The notes: a model not told the origin generated them from the sequence alone. Positions 49,456 to 58,828 are shown, counted from the stretch's first letter. The stretch: 64,000 bases of DNA from Paraburkholderia bryophila (GCF_013409255.1 NZ_JACCAS010000002.1:620001-684000), one strand, 5' to 3'. Translations and numbers: made by a program.

Positions 49456-50025
49456 ATGACCGCCAATCCTCGAGAACTAACGCCGGAAACCCTTGCCGAG
49501 CTGCTCGAACGTGTTGCCAAAGAAGACGCGGCGGCATTGCGTGAGCTATATGATCTCGCCGCCCCGAAACTGTTTGGCCTCGCGCTCCGTATATTGAGCA
49601 AGCACGAGTGGGCAGAAGAAGTTTTGCAGGACAGCTTCGTCAACATCTGGCGCTTTGCCGGCGACTATAGCCGCGCACTGTCCGCCCCGATGACGTGGAT
49701 GTCGGCAATCGTCCGAAATCGTGCTCTCGATCACCTGCGGCGGGTCAACAAGCAGGAAACAGAATGGAGCGATGCGTTGGACGATCTCGTGGCAACCGGC
49801 GATCCGGATCCCGAAGCGCTGACTGCGGTCAGCCTGCAGGCACGTTTGCTGGCCGGCTGCATGCAGCAGCTGGAACCGGCGCAGCGTCAGGCGGTGGCCC
49901 TCGCCTACCTGCGCGATCAGAGCCATAGCGAGATCGCCGATGTACTGACGGTGCCGCTCGGCACCATCAAATCCTGGATCAGGCGCGGCCTGGCCAAGCT
50001 GAAAACCTGTCTGGGAGGCGAGTGA
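49456..50025 (+). CDS. ECF-type RNA polymerase sigma factor (SigK-like)
   Basis: 189 residues from MTANPRELTPETLAELLERV. Region 2 is ALRELYDLAAPKLFGLALRI, EEVLQDSFVNIWRFAGDYSR, WMSAIVRNRALDHLRR. Region 4 is LEPAQRQAVALAYLRDQSHS, EIADVLTVPLGTIKSWIRRG. It directs RNA polymerase to a small regulon. Its stop overlaps the start of the anti-sigma gene (TGATG), so the two are coupled. The long upstream open frame is not used because MTANPREL is the first sensible start. Confidence 0.93.
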   Translation: MTANPRELTPETLAELLERVAKEDAAALRELYDLAAPKLFGLALRILSKHEWAEEVLQDSFVNIWRFAGDYSRALSAPMTWMSAIVRNRALDHLRRVNKQETEWSDALDDLVATGDPDPEALTAVSLQARLLAGCMQQLEPAQRQAVALAYLRDQSHSEIADVLTVPLGTIKSWIRRGLAKLKTCLGGE

Positions 50026-50810
50026 TGAACCTGCATCGCTATCCTCAGCTAGTCGATCTGCTGGCCGCCGAGTACGTGCTCGGCACGCTGCGCGGCGGCG
50101 CCCGGCGCCGCTTCCAGTTGTACGCGGAACACGACACGACCGTGCGCAAAGCCGTCGACGAATGGCAGCGGCGCATCTCGCCGATGGCCGAACTCGCGGA
50201 ACCGCGCATGCCGCCCGCGGAAGTGTGGCAAGCCATCGAACGTCGTCTCGGGCTCACCGCCACACGTGAAGCGGCACGGCCGCGCACCGTGGTCGAAGCG
50301 CCCGTGCGGCCGTCGCGCAGCCTCTTCGAGAACCTGGCGTTCTGGCGCGGCTGGGCGCTCGGCGTCACCGGACTCGCCGCGGTCGCGGTGGTGGTCGCGG
50401 TGCGCTCGCTGTTGCCGTCCGCTACCCCGCCCGCCACGGCGCCCGTGGTTGCGCAGCAGCAGCCCGAAACGGCCGTTTCGCATGTCGCCGTGCTGAATAA
50501 CAAGGACTCGCATCCGGTCATGCTGGTCGCGTGGGACGAAGCGCATTCCACGATGACGCTGCATCCGCTCGGCAATGTCGATTTGCCCGCGGGCCGCGCG
50601 ATGGAATTGTGGGGCATTCCGGCGAGCGGCCATCCGGTCGCGCTCGGCATGCTGCCCGACAGCGCAAGCGGCAAGGTGCCGGCCGGTCTGCAGAAGCCGG
50701 AGAGTTATGCGGCGCTGGCGGTGTCGATCGAAGCGCCGGGCGGCTCGCCGAATCCGAATGCGCCGAGCGGTCCGGTGGTGTTTAGCGGCAAGCTGCTGCC
50801 GGTGTCCTGA
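50025..50810 (+). CDS. Anti-sigma factor (RskA/anti-sigma-K type)
   Basis: 261 residues from the ATG at 50025 inside the sigma stop. The N-terminal cytoplasmic domain (LVDLLAAEYVLGTLRGGARR, WQRRISPMAELAEPRMPPAE) binds the sigma factor. One membrane helix (about 110-130, WALGVTGLAAVAVVVAV) leads to a periplasmic RskA domain (LPAGRAMELWGIPASGHPVA, ALAVSIEAPGGSPNPNAPSG). It holds the partner sigma inactive until a signal triggers its removal. The next gene, a flavoprotein, follows closely on the same strand. Confidence 0.92.
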   Translation: MNLHRYPQLVDLLAAEYVLGTLRGGARRRFQLYAEHDTTVRKAVDEWQRRISPMAELAEPRMPPAEVWQAIERRLGLTATREAARPRTVVEAPVRPSRSLFENLAFWRGWALGVTGLAAVAVVVAVRSLLPSATPPATAPVVAQQQPETAVSHVAVLNNKDSHPVMLVAWDEAHSTMTLHPLGNVDLPAGRAMELWGIPASGHPVALGMLPDSASGKVPAGLQKPESYAALAVSIEAPGGSPNPNAPSGPVVFSGKLLPVS

Positions 50811-50843
50811 ACCGGCGCCTGGTTGCCGCTACCCTATCCCCGC

Positions 50844-52133
50844 ATGCAAAGCTATTACGAAGCCACTGTCACTCGCCCGTCCGCTTATGCGCCGCTCGAC
50901 GGGCGGCGCAGCGTCAAGGTCTGCATCATCGGCGGCGGGCTCGCGGGGTTGTCCACGGCGTTGGGACTCGCTGAACGGGGTATTACCGACGTCACGGTGC
51001 TCGAAGCCGAGCAGGTGGGTTTCGGCGCATCCGGGCGCAATGGCGGCTTCGTGTTCGGCGGCTACAGTCTCGATTGCGCCGATCTGCTGAAAACCCTCGG
51101 GCCTGTTCGTGCGCGTGAGCTCTATACGCTGACCACGGACGCCGTCGATCTGATGCGCCAGCGTATCCAGCGCTACCCGATCGACTGCGACGCGACCGAC
51201 GCCGGCGTGATCCTCGCCAACTGGTTCGACGAACCGGCGCGCCTCGACGCCCAGCGGCGCCTGATGCGCGACGCGTTCGGCGTCGACTGGGAACCGGTGT
51301 CGGCCTCGCAACTCGCTTTGCAACTCAAGACCGGCCGCTATTACGGCGGTCTGTTCGAGCGCAACGCGTTCCACTTTCATCCGCTCAAATATGTGCTCGG
51401 CGTAGCCGCTGCCGCGGCGCGTGCCGGCGTGCAGATTCATGAGCAGTCGCCGGTCGTGCGTTTGCAGCGCGACGGCGCCGGGTTCGTCGTGCATACGCCG
51501 CATGGCGCGCTCGACGCGCAACATGTCGTAATGGCAGGCGGCGGCTACGCGCGCAAGGTCTACGCGAAGGTCGAGCGCGCGGTGCTGCCGATCGCCACCT
51601 ACGTGATCGCCACCGAACCGCTCGGCGCTCGCCTGAGCGATGCGATCGACACCCGCGCCGCCGTCTACGACACCCGTTTCGCGTTCGACTACTACCGTCC
51701 GCTGCCCGACACGCGCATTCTGTGGGGCGGCCGCATCTCCGTGCGCGACCGCGCGCCGGACACCATCGCCCGGCTGTTGCGGCGCGATCTGCTGAAGGTC
51801 TATCCGCAATTGCGCGACGTGCGGATCGAGCACGCGTGGGGCGGCCTGATGAGCTACGCGCGCCACAAGATGCCGCAAATCGGCCGCAGTGTGGACGGCG
51901 TCTGGTACGCGGTCGGCTTCGGCGGTCACGGCATGGCCCCGACCACCGTCTCCGGTGAATTACTGGCGGCGGCGATTGCCGGCGAGCGGCCGGTGCCCGA
52001 CGCCTTCGCCACCTTCGGCCTGACGCCCGCCTTCGGCGCGCTCGGTCTCGCGGCCGCGCAACTGACCTACACGGCGATGCAAACGCGCGACGCGCTGGCC
52101 GAGCGTCGCCGGCCGGCACGGTCCGCTTCGTGA
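50844..52133 (+). CDS. FAD-dependent amine oxidase-type oxidoreductase (PuuB/OrdL-like)
   Basis: 429 residues from MQSYYEATVTRPSAYAPLDG. The dinucleotide-binding motif is VCIIGGGLAGLSTALGLAER. Family blocks follow: EAEQVGFGASGRNGGFVFGG, HVVMAGGGYARKVYAKVERA and YAVGFGGHGMAPTTVSGELL. This is the DAO-type pattern of gamma-glutamylputrescine oxidase and related enzymes, which oxidise secondary amines. No polyamine genes are nearby, so the substrate is uncertain. It lies 33 nt after the anti-sigma gene and may be in the ECF operon. Confidence 0.85.
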   Translation: MQSYYEATVTRPSAYAPLDGRRSVKVCIIGGGLAGLSTALGLAERGITDVTVLEAEQVGFGASGRNGGFVFGGYSLDCADLLKTLGPVRARELYTLTTDAVDLMRQRIQRYPIDCDATDAGVILANWFDEPARLDAQRRLMRDAFGVDWEPVSASQLALQLKTGRYYGGLFERNAFHFHPLKYVLGVAAAAARAGVQIHEQSPVVRLQRDGAGFVVHTPHGALDAQHVVMAGGGYARKVYAKVERAVLPIATYVIATEPLGARLSDAIDTRAAVYDTRFAFDYYRPLPDTRILWGGRISVRDRAPDTIARLLRRDLLKVYPQLRDVRIEHAWGGLMSYARHKMPQIGRSVDGVWYAVGFGGHGMAPTTVSGELLAAAIAGERPVPDAFATFGLTPAFGALGLAAAQLTYTAMQTRDALAERRRPARSAS

Positions 52134-52227
52134 CGCCCGTCAATGCGCCATAGTTAGCGCCCGAAACCGTCTCAGGACGCCGTTTTCGCCATGCTAGAAT
52201 GCGCCGTCACTGCCGCTCGAATACACA

Positions 52228-52923
52228 ATGAAAAAGGGAAGCAAGGCCGCCGAGCCTGATACCAACGGCATCCCGTCGGACACTCCGCGCACCGACACGC
52301 GTCGCAAGTACGATCCCGAACAGACCAGGCGCAACATCCTCGAGGTCGCGACCCAGGAGTTCTCCGCGATGGGCCTGACGGGCGCGCGCGTCGACGCGAT
52401 CGCGGAACGCACGAACACCACCAAGCGCATGCTGTACTACTACTTCGGCAGCAAGGAAGGGTTGTACCAGGCGGTGCTGGAAAAGGTGTACGGCGACATT
52501 CGCGCGCTCGAACAGGATCTGCACATCAGCGAACTCGACCCGGTCGCAGGCATGCGCGCGCTGGTCGAATTCACGTTCGACTATCACGACCGGCAGCGCG
52601 ATTTCGTGCGCCTCGTGACGATCGAGAACATTCACGGCGCGAAGTACGTCGAGCAGGTAAAGAGCTTCAAAGGCCGCAACGTCACCGTCATTCATACGAT
52701 AGAAGATCTGCTCGCGCGCGGTATCGCCACGGGACAGTTCCGCAGCGACATCGACGCGATCGACCTGCATCTGATGATCAGCTCGCTGTGCTTTCACCGC
52801 GTCGGCAATCGCCATACCTTCGGCGCCGCGTTCGGCCGCGATCCGTCACATCCGCGCTTGCGGGCGCGGCATCGCTCGATGATCGTCGACGCCGTGCTGC
52901 GTTTCGTGCGCAAGGAAGAGTGA
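52228..52923 (+). CDS. TetR-family regulator, likely of quinate/shikimate genes
   Basis: 231 residues. The TetR helix-turn-helix (ILEVATQEFSAMGLTGARVD, ERTNTTKRMLYYYFGSKEGL) follows a polar N-terminus. The C-terminal domain (DYHDRQRDFVRLVTIENIHG, DLHLMISSLCFHRVGNRHTF) is of the type often found beside aromatic-acid catabolic genes. It is convergent with the MFS gene of the quinate/shikimate set, sharing a bidirectional terminator, so regulation of that set is likely but not proved. Confidence 0.88.
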   Translation: MKKGSKAAEPDTNGIPSDTPRTDTRRKYDPEQTRRNILEVATQEFSAMGLTGARVDAIAERTNTTKRMLYYYFGSKEGLYQAVLEKVYGDIRALEQDLHISELDPVAGMRALVEFTFDYHDRQRDFVRLVTIENIHGAKYVEQVKSFKGRNVTVIHTIEDLLARGIATGQFRSDIDAIDLHLMISSLCFHRVGNRHTFGAAFGRDPSHPRLRARHRSMIVDAVLRFVRKEE

Positions 52924-52941
52924 GGCAGCCAGAGGTGCAAT

Positions 52942-52981
52942 AAAAAAACGGGACGTGGTGCAAACCACGTCCCGTTTTTTT
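52942..52981. terminator. Bidirectional intrinsic terminator
   Basis: An 18-bp perfect stem AAAAAAACGGGACGTGGT / ACCACGTCCCGTTTTTTT with loop GCAA, flanked by A and T runs. It lies between the convergent TetR gene (ending 52923) and MFS gene (ending 53006) and serves both. Confidence 0.92.
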
Positions 52982-53005
52982 GCGGCTACGTATTGTTCAG
53001 CAGAC

Positions 53006-54385
53006 TCAATCCACCAGCACGATCCGCTTGATATCGCCGACGATAAAGATGTACGACAGCGCGCCGACCATGGCGATCGCGCCGATAAACACCAGCGCGC
53101 CGACAAACGAACCGGTCGCTGCGACGATAAAGCCCACCACCAGCGGCGTGACAATCCCCGCCAGATTCGCGGCGAAGTTGAAAATGCCGCCGGTCACGCC
53201 GAGCAGACCTTCGGGCGCGATATCGGACACCAGCGTCCAGCCCAGCGCGGCCATGCCCTGCGCGAAGAACGCCACCGACAGAATCACGATCACCGCCGCG
53301 TTACTCTCGACGTAGTTGGCGAGAATGATGGTCGACGCGAGCAGCAGACCGGCGATGATCGGCAGCTTGCGCGCCACGTTCGCCGACTTGCCGCGACGCA
53401 GCAGCCAGTCGGAGAAGAAGCCGCCGAACATCACGCCGATCGAAGCGGCAATGAACGGCATGATCGCGAAGAAGCCGATCTTGAGCCACGCCATGTGGCG
53501 CTCGGTGGCGAGGTAGGTGGGAAACCACGTGAGGAAGAACACCAGCGTCGAGTTGCCGGCGAACTGACCGAGGCAAATGCCGCTCAATTGCCGATGCTTC
53601 AGCAGACGCCCAATGGTGCGCCATTCGAAGCCGCTTTTCGTGGGCGCACCCGCAAGCGTCGCGGCACTCGCGTCTTTCTTTCGATGCGTGAGACCGCCGC
53701 CGGCTTCGATATAGTCGAGCTCCGCCTGATTCGCCGACGGATGATCGCGCGGCTCACGATAGAACGCCCACCAGATCAAGCCGAACACGAGCCCCACGCC
53801 GCCCACCACGAAGAACAGCGAACGCCAGCCGAACGCGCCCATCAGCATGAACAGAAACGGGCTGAAAAACGCGAGGCCAATGTATTCGCCGACCGTGTAA
53901 GTGCCGGTCGCCATGGCGCGTTCGTTTTGCGGGAACCAGGTGGCGACCACGCGGCTATTGGTCGGAAAGCATGGCGCTTCGGAGACGCCGAGGCCGAGGC
54001 GGAACACGAACAGCGCGCCGATTCCGTGCACCAGGCCTTGTGCGAGGGTGAAGAGCGACCAGAAGGTCATCGACAGAAAATACGTGAGCTTGCTGCCGAA
54101 GCGGTCGAGAAACAGGCCGCCCGGAATCTGCGACGCCACGTAACTCCACGAGAACACCGAGAACAGCAGACCCATTAGCGCGGCGTTGATGCCGAGTTCT
54201 TTGGTCAACTGCGGCGCGGCGATGCCGAGCACCGTGCGGTCGAGATAATTGATCATCGTGCCGACTGCGAGCAAACCGAGAATCTGGTAGCGGGCTTTCG
54301 AGCGGCGTGTGGTGCTTAGCGTGGCGTCCCCCAAGGGAATGTCCTTCGGGGCGTTCGCTGGGCTGGATGGGATCGGTTGGGGCAT
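53006..54385 (-). CDS. MFS transporter (anion:cation symporter type), probable quinate/shikimate uptake
   Basis: 459 residues and about twelve membrane segments. The first helix region is ILGLLAVGTMINYLDRTVLG, then LLFSVFSWSYVASQIPGGLF and ERAMATGTYTVGEYIGLAFF, the ACS-family pattern shared by glucarate, galactonate and aromatic-acid carriers. It is the last gene of the minus-strand aroQ-aroE-like-MFS unit, 61 nt after the dehydrogenase gene. Uptake of quinate or shikimate is inferred from that context only. Confidence 0.85.
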   Translation of the reverse strand: MPQPIPSSPANAPKDIPLGDATLSTTRRSKARYQILGLLAVGTMINYLDRTVLGIAAPQLTKELGINAALMGLLFSVFSWSYVASQIPGGLFLDRFGSKLTYFLSMTFWSLFTLAQGLVHGIGALFVFRLGLGVSEAPCFPTNSRVVATWFPQNERAMATGTYTVGEYIGLAFFSPFLFMLMGAFGWRSLFFVVGGVGLVFGLIWWAFYREPRDHPSANQAELDYIEAGGGLTHRKKDASAATLAGAPTKSGFEWRTIGRLLKHRQLSGICLGQFAGNSTLVFFLTWFPTYLATERHMAWLKIGFFAIMPFIAASIGVMFGGFFSDWLLRRGKSANVARKLPIIAGLLLASTIILANYVESNAAVIVILSVAFFAQGMAALGWTLVSDIAPEGLLGVTGGIFNFAANLAGIVTPLVVGFIVAATGSFVGALVFIGAIAMVGALSYIFIVGDIKRIVLVD

Positions 54386-54446
54386 GGCGTGTCTCTCTCC
54401 TCGGTCTGTTTATGGTCCTGTTTGTAGCGCGGTCGTGTGCTGACGG

Positions 54447-55394
54447 TTAGCCTTCGGTGCGGGGCAGCAAGGACTGAAAATGCGTGTAGACACGCTCGGC
54501 GTCCGGTTCGAGTCCGGTGAAAATACGCATCGCGTCGACCGCCTGATACACCGCCATGCCGCCGCCGCTCAGCGTGCGGCAGCCCAGTGCTTCCGCCGCC
54601 TGCAACAACTCGGTGCGGATCGGGAAATAGACGATGTCCGCCACCCACAAATCGCGGTGCAGCAACTCGACCGGCAACGGCAAGCCGGGCAGTTTCGCCA
54701 TGCCGGTGGGCGTCGCGTGAATCAGGCCGTTGGCCTCGGCCAGCGAGTCCGCCAGCGAGTCCACCCGCGAACCGCCGGCACTGACCGTGCTGGCCGGGAA
54801 GCGTTGCTGCAACTCGGCGGCTAGCGATGCGGCGCGCGCGGCGTCCACGTCGAATAGCGTGAGCGCTTGCGCGCCCATGGTCAGCGCGGCGTGCGCGACC
54901 GCCGCGCCGGCGCCGCCCGCGCCGAGTTGCACGACGCGCGCCAGCGACACGTCCGGCAAACCGCGCTGGAAAGCGCGGGCGAAGCCGGACCAATCCGTGT
55001 TGTGGCCGATCCGTTTGCCGTTTTTGAACAACACCGTGTTCACCGCGCCGAGTGCGCGCGCGTCGTCGGAGAGTTCGTCCAGCAACGGGATGACGGCCTG
55101 CTTGCACGGATACGTGATGTTCAGACCGTTGAAGCCCATGCGTTCGGCGGCGAGCATCAGGTCGGGCAGCGCTGCAATATCGAGTTTCAACGCTTCCAGG
55201 TCGATACGCCGGTACACGTAGTGCAGTCCGAGCCGGCTGCCCTCTTCTTCGTGCATCGCGGGACTCAGCGAGCCGCCGATGCCCGAGCCGATCAGTCCGA
55301 CCAGATAGGAATGCGCCGAGGCCTGCGAGTGAGTTTGTGCGTTCACGGGTGAGTTTGCGGAAGCGTTTGCGGGTGTGTTCACGGGCGCGTTCAT
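54447..55394 (-). CDS. Quinate/shikimate dehydrogenase (AroE family)
   Basis: 315 residues with an odd Asn/Pro/Ala/Ser-rich N-terminus ([20 protein letters not shown]) of about 28 residues before the AroE fold ([20 protein letters not shown]). Substrate motifs: [10 protein letters not shown], with the catalytic Lys, and [13 protein letters not shown], with the Asp. The NAD(P) site is [20 protein letters not shown]. The TYPCK form and the catabolic neighbours favour a quinate/shikimate dehydrogenase over biosynthetic AroE. Its start overlaps the aroQ stop (ATGA). It would supply 3-dehydroquinate or 3-dehydroshikimate to AroQ and QuiC. Confidence 0.85.
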   Translation of the reverse strand: MNAPVNTPANASANSPVNAQTHSQASAHSYLVGLIGSGIGGSLSPAMHEEEGSRLGLHYVYRRIDLEALKLDIAALPDLMLAAERMGFNGLNITYPCKQAVIPLLDELSDDARALGAVNTVLFKNGKRIGHNTDWSGFARAFQRGLPDVSLARVVQLGAGGAGAAVAHAALTMGAQALTLFDVDAARAASLAAELQQRFPASTVSAGGSRVDSLADSLAEANGLIHATPTGMAKLPGLPLPVELLHRDLWVADIVYFPIRTELLQAAEALGCRTLSGGGMAVYQAVDAMRIFTGLEPDAERVYTHFQSLLPRTEG

Positions 55395-55846
55395 TTAGCC
55401 GCCCTATTCTTGAGAATAGTCGCCATCCGCTCGAGCGCGAGTACATAGCCCTGCGTGCCGCATCCGACGATGATCGCCTCCGCCACCGCCGACACATACG
55501 AGTGATGCCGGAACGCCTCGCGCCGATGCACGTTTGAAATATGCACTTCGATCACAGGCTTTTCGATTGCCGTGAGCGCATCGGCGATCGCCACCGAGGT
55601 ATGCGTATAAGCCGCCGGATTGATCACGATGCCATCGACCTTGGCGCGTGCGGCGTGCAGCCAGTCGATCAGTTGATGCTCGGCGTTCGACTGACAGAAC
55701 TCGATCGACAGATCGAGCCGCTCGCCCGCGTCGCGGCACAGCTTCGCGACGTCGTCGAGCGTTTCCGAGCCGTAGATGGCGGGCTCGCGCGTGCCGAGCA
55801 GATTGAGGTTCGGTCCATTAAGGACCAGTACGGAGGCAAAACTCAT
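55391..55846 (-). CDS. aroQ: Type II 3-dehydroquinate dehydratase
   Basis: 151 residues from [20 protein letters not shown], the compact length of the dodecameric type II enzyme. The active-site Arg and Tyr lie in [11 protein letters not shown]; the catalytic His is in [20 protein letters not shown]. It interconverts 3-dehydroquinate and 3-dehydroshikimate. First gene of the minus-strand unit and divergent from quiC; this context suggests a catabolic copy in addition to a biosynthetic one elsewhere. Confidence 0.94.
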   Translation of the reverse strand: MSFASVLVLNGPNLNLLGTREPAIYGSETLDDVAKLCRDAGERLDLSIEFCQSNAEHQLIDWLHAARAKVDGIVINPAAYTHTSVAIADALTAIEKPVIEVHISNVHRREAFRHHSYVSAVAEAIIVGCGTQGYVLALERMATILKNRAAK

Positions 55847-55969
55847 GGCGACACCCCTGCAAAGTAAGACCTGAAGCCCGCCACGCAATCGCGACGGCTC
55901 TACAACGTGTACGAAGTGTGCGCGCATCCGTCGACGCCGTCATTCGGGGTTTCTACGAATTTGTACCAT

Positions 55970-55991
55970 CTAGTTAGTTTGTATAGACTAG
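55970..55991. promoter_or_regulatory. Possible operator between aroQ and quiC
   Basis: CTAGT-N12-ACTAG, an imperfect dyad in an AT-richer patch of the 318-nt divergent region (55847-56164). GACTAG recurs near 56050. It could be the site of the TetR-family regulator encoded at 52228; the evidence is only position and symmetry. Confidence 0.3.
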
Positions 55992-56164
55992 CGAAAACTG
56001 CGACCATGGTCCGCGATTCCGGCGCACGTATTACTCTGACGAGTAACGGACTAGACCATTTTTCGCATTGCACCATGCGTGACCGGCCCGCTTGTGAGCC
56101 TATTTCGCCGGTCGCCGCCAGGCGTTTTTCAACAGCCGTTTGATTGTTTTTGCAGGAGCCGTTC

Positions 56165-58048
56165 ATGCAACGTTCGATTGCCACCGTGTCGATCAGCGGA
56201 ACCCTTGTCGAGAAGCTGACCGCGATCCAGGCGGCGGGCTTCGAAGGCGTCGAGATCTTCGAGAACGACCTGCTGTATTTCGACGGCTCGCCCGCCGACG
56301 TGCGGCGCATCGCAGGTGATCTCGGGCTGAAAATCATGCTGTTCCAGCCATTCCGCGATTTCGACGGCGTGAGCCCCGAGCGCCTCGCGCGCAATCTCGA
56401 ACGCGCGAAACGCAAATTCGACGTGATGCACGAACTGGGCACGGAGCGGATTCTGGTGTGCAGCAACGTCTCGCCGGACACCATCGGCGACGACGCGTTG
56501 ATGACCGACCAGCTCGGCGCACTGGCCCGCGCGGCCGAGGCCGCCGGTGTGATCGCCGGTTACGAAGCGCTGGCGTGGGGCAAGCACGTCAAGACCTACC
56601 GGCACGCGTGGAAGCTGGTGAATGCGGTGAATCATCCGAATCTGGGGCTGGTGCTCGACAGTTTTCATACGCTGTCGCTGAACGATACCGTCGACGCGAT
56701 CGCCGAGATTCCGGGCGAACGCATCGCTTTCGTACAGATTGCCGACGCGCCGAAGCTCGCCATGGACGTGCTCGAATGGAGCCGCCATTACCGTTGTTTC
56801 CCCGGTCAGGGCGATTTCGATCTGGCCGGTTTCACCGCGCAGGTCGTCAAAACCGGCTATAAGGGCCCGCTTTCGCTGGAAATTTTCAACGACGGTTTTC
56901 GCGCAGCGCCCACCACGACCACGGCGGCGGACGGGCATCGCTCGTTGCTGTTCCTCGAAGAACAGACGCGCGCCGTGCTGGACGCCGAGCGGCAAGCGGC
57001 CAGCGACCTCTACCGTTCACCGGCCGCGCCCGCGCATGTCGGCTATCAGTTTCTGGAGTTCGCGGTCGATCCCACCACGCGCGCGCATCTGGTCGACTGG
57101 CTCGACAAGCTGCGCTTCCGGCAGGCCGGCCGGCATCGCTCGAAAGACGTGACGCTGTTTCAGCATGGCGCGGCGTCGATCGTGCTGAACGCCGAGCCGG
57201 ATTCGTTTGCCAACGCGTTCTTTCAGCAACACGGCTTGTCGCTGTGCGCATCGGCGTTTCGCGTCGACGATGCACGGCAAGCGTTCGAACGCGCCGCCGG
57301 CTTCGGCTATGCGCCGTTTTCCGGCCAGATCGGTCCGAACGAACGCGTGCTGCCCGCCGTGCAGGCGCCCGACAGCAGCCTCAATTATTTCGTCGACGAA
57401 ACGCCGGATCGGCCCACGCTGTTCGAAGCCGATTTCGTTCTCACCGACGTCAACGGGCCGGCCGAAGTGGGCCCGCTTGCGCGCATCGATCATGTTTGTC
57501 TGTCGGTGCCGGCGAATTCGCTCGATACATGGGTGCTGTTTCTGCGCACCGCGCTGGGTTTTCAGGCCGAGCCGGGCGTGCTGGTGCCCGATCCGTACGG
57601 GCTGGTGCGCAGCCGTGCGTTGCGCAGCGGCGATGGGTCGGTGCGGATCGTGCTGAATGCGTCGGTGGATCGTCACACGGCGGTGGCCGAGGCGCTGCAC
57701 ACCTATCACGGCTCGGGGCTGAATCATGTGGCGTTCAGCACGGCGGATATTTTCGGCGCGATTGCCGGGTTCGTCGCCGATGGCCTGCCGGTGCTGCGCA
57801 TTCCGCGCAATTACTACGACGATCTAGAGGCTCGCTACGCGTTGCCGGATGAAACGCTCGATGCGCTGCGCGCGCACAACGTCCTTTACGACCGCGACGA
57901 GCGGGGTGGCGAGTTTTTCCACGCTTACACGGAGCAGTTGGATCAGCGGTTTTTCATGGAGATCGTCGAGCGGCGTGGCGGGTATGACGGGTATGGCGCG
58001 GCGAATGCGGCCGTGAGGCTTGCCGCGCAGGCGCAGCGGCGGAAGTAG
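56165..58048 (+). CDS. quiC: 3-Dehydroshikimate dehydratase, QuiC type (TIM-barrel plus VOC/HPPD-like fusion)
   Basis: 627 residues from MQRSIATVSISGTLVEKLTA. The N-terminal half (1 to about 275) is a sugar-isomerase-type TIM barrel with metal ligands in the expected places (FEGVEIFENDLLYFDGSP, VLDSFHTLSLND, LSLEIFNDGFRA). The C-terminal half (about 290-600) is a VOC/4-hydroxyphenylpyruvate dioxygenase-like domain (QFLEFAVDPTTRAHLVDWLD, IDHVCLSVPANSLDTWVLF, EFFHAYTEQLDQRFFMEIVE). This two-part build is that of bacterial QuiC, which makes protocatechuate. It is divergent from aroQ-aroE-MFS. No protocatechuate ring-cleavage genes are in the window. Confidence 0.9.
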   Translation: MQRSIATVSISGTLVEKLTAIQAAGFEGVEIFENDLLYFDGSPADVRRIAGDLGLKIMLFQPFRDFDGVSPERLARNLERAKRKFDVMHELGTERILVCSNVSPDTIGDDALMTDQLGALARAAEAAGVIAGYEALAWGKHVKTYRHAWKLVNAVNHPNLGLVLDSFHTLSLNDTVDAIAEIPGERIAFVQIADAPKLAMDVLEWSRHYRCFPGQGDFDLAGFTAQVVKTGYKGPLSLEIFNDGFRAAPTTTTAADGHRSLLFLEEQTRAVLDAERQAASDLYRSPAAPAHVGYQFLEFAVDPTTRAHLVDWLDKLRFRQAGRHRSKDVTLFQHGAASIVLNAEPDSFANAFFQQHGLSLCASAFRVDDARQAFERAAGFGYAPFSGQIGPNERVLPAVQAPDSSLNYFVDETPDRPTLFEADFVLTDVNGPAEVGPLARIDHVCLSVPANSLDTWVLFLRTALGFQAEPGVLVPDPYGLVRSRALRSGDGSVRIVLNASVDRHTAVAEALHTYHGSGLNHVAFSTADIFGAIAGFVADGLPVLRIPRNYYDDLEARYALPDETLDALRAHNVLYDRDERGGEFFHAYTEQLDQRFFMEIVERRGGYDGYGAANAAVRLAAQAQRRK

Positions 58049-58062
58049 GCGATGGGCGGTGG

Positions 58063-58158
58063 CGTGCTGACGTGCTGGCGTGCTGGCGTGCTGGCGTGCT
58101 GGCGTGCTGGCGTGCTGGCGTGCTGGCGTGCTGGCGTGCTGGCGTGCTGGCGTGCTGG
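58063..58158. repeat. Octamer tandem repeat (12 x CGTGCTGG)
   Basis: 96 nt made of twelve 8-nt units; the first is CGTGCTGA and the other eleven are CGTGCTGG without error. It begins 15 nt after the quiC stop. Since 8 is not a multiple of 3, an open frame through it gives an 8-residue repeat; that is a by-product and not a gene. Confidence 0.95.
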
Positions 58159-58365
58159 CGTTTAGTGGAGGATAGCGGCGGGTCCGGCACTTCGGCCAAT
58201 CCCAACCAGTCGCCTTCCGTCAGGCACGCCACATGCGGCACTGCCGCAAGCAGCCACACCGCATCGATATAATGGCGCCTTTGAACGTGCGGCCTGTGCC
58301 GCGCCACTGCGCCCCGGATGCGGGCGTCGCCTGTCCCATCGGCCGAATCGAACGCCTGGAGAGAT

Positions 58366-58698
58366 ATGAAGAAGTTTGCCGTAGTCCTGTCAGTGCCCGT
58401 CCTTCTCAGCGCTTGCGCCTACTTCCAGAAGAACCCGGATGCCGGTGAACCCGTCACCGACACCACCACGCAGCGCTCCGTCAACGACGTGGTCGCCTGC
58501 CTGACGCAAGTCGCGACCAATCACAACGCCGCGTTCAAATCCACCTCGATCCCACAGGGCCAGATGCTCGATTTCGGCGATTCGAACATCATCAAGGTGC
58601 GCGCCGACAATGGAGCGACCACTTACCGTTTCTACGCCGGCAAACGCCATGTGAGCAATCTGTGGATCGAGCAGGCCGGCAAAACCTGCGCACCGTAA
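58366..58698 (+). CDS. Small lipoprotein of unknown function
   Basis: 110 residues. The lipoprotein signal is MKKFAVVLSVPVLLSACAYF, with lipobox LLSAC and acylated Cys17. The mature part is QRSVNDVVACLTQVATNHNA, then LDFGDSNIIKVRADNGATTY and RFYAGKRHVSNLWIEQAGKT. A GGAGAG ribosome site precedes the ATG. No known domain; similar small lipoproteins occur in Burkholderiaceae, but I do not know a role. It stands alone. Confidence 0.82.
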   Translation: MKKFAVVLSVPVLLSACAYFQKNPDAGEPVTDTTTQRSVNDVVACLTQVATNHNAAFKSTSIPQGQMLDFGDSNIIKVRADNGATTYRFYAGKRHVSNLWIEQAGKTCAP

Positions 58699-58828
58699 GG
58701 TTCGGTGGGGTTGGCGCGCGATTAGCGCGCAATTGACACGCGCTCGGCGGCGGTAAGAATCGGCAATAAAAACAAACGGTAACCGGTGTTTGTGCAATCT
58801 TCGTGTCACGGTGTTACAGGATAATGGT

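Noticed and set aside
58063..58158. CRISPR array
   Set aside because: Units are 8 nt and contiguous without spacers, so this is a simple tandem repeat.
58072..58272. Open frame with an 8-residue repeat (LACWRAGV)
   Set aside because: Produced by the octamer DNA repeat being read in all three frames; no start site or homology.
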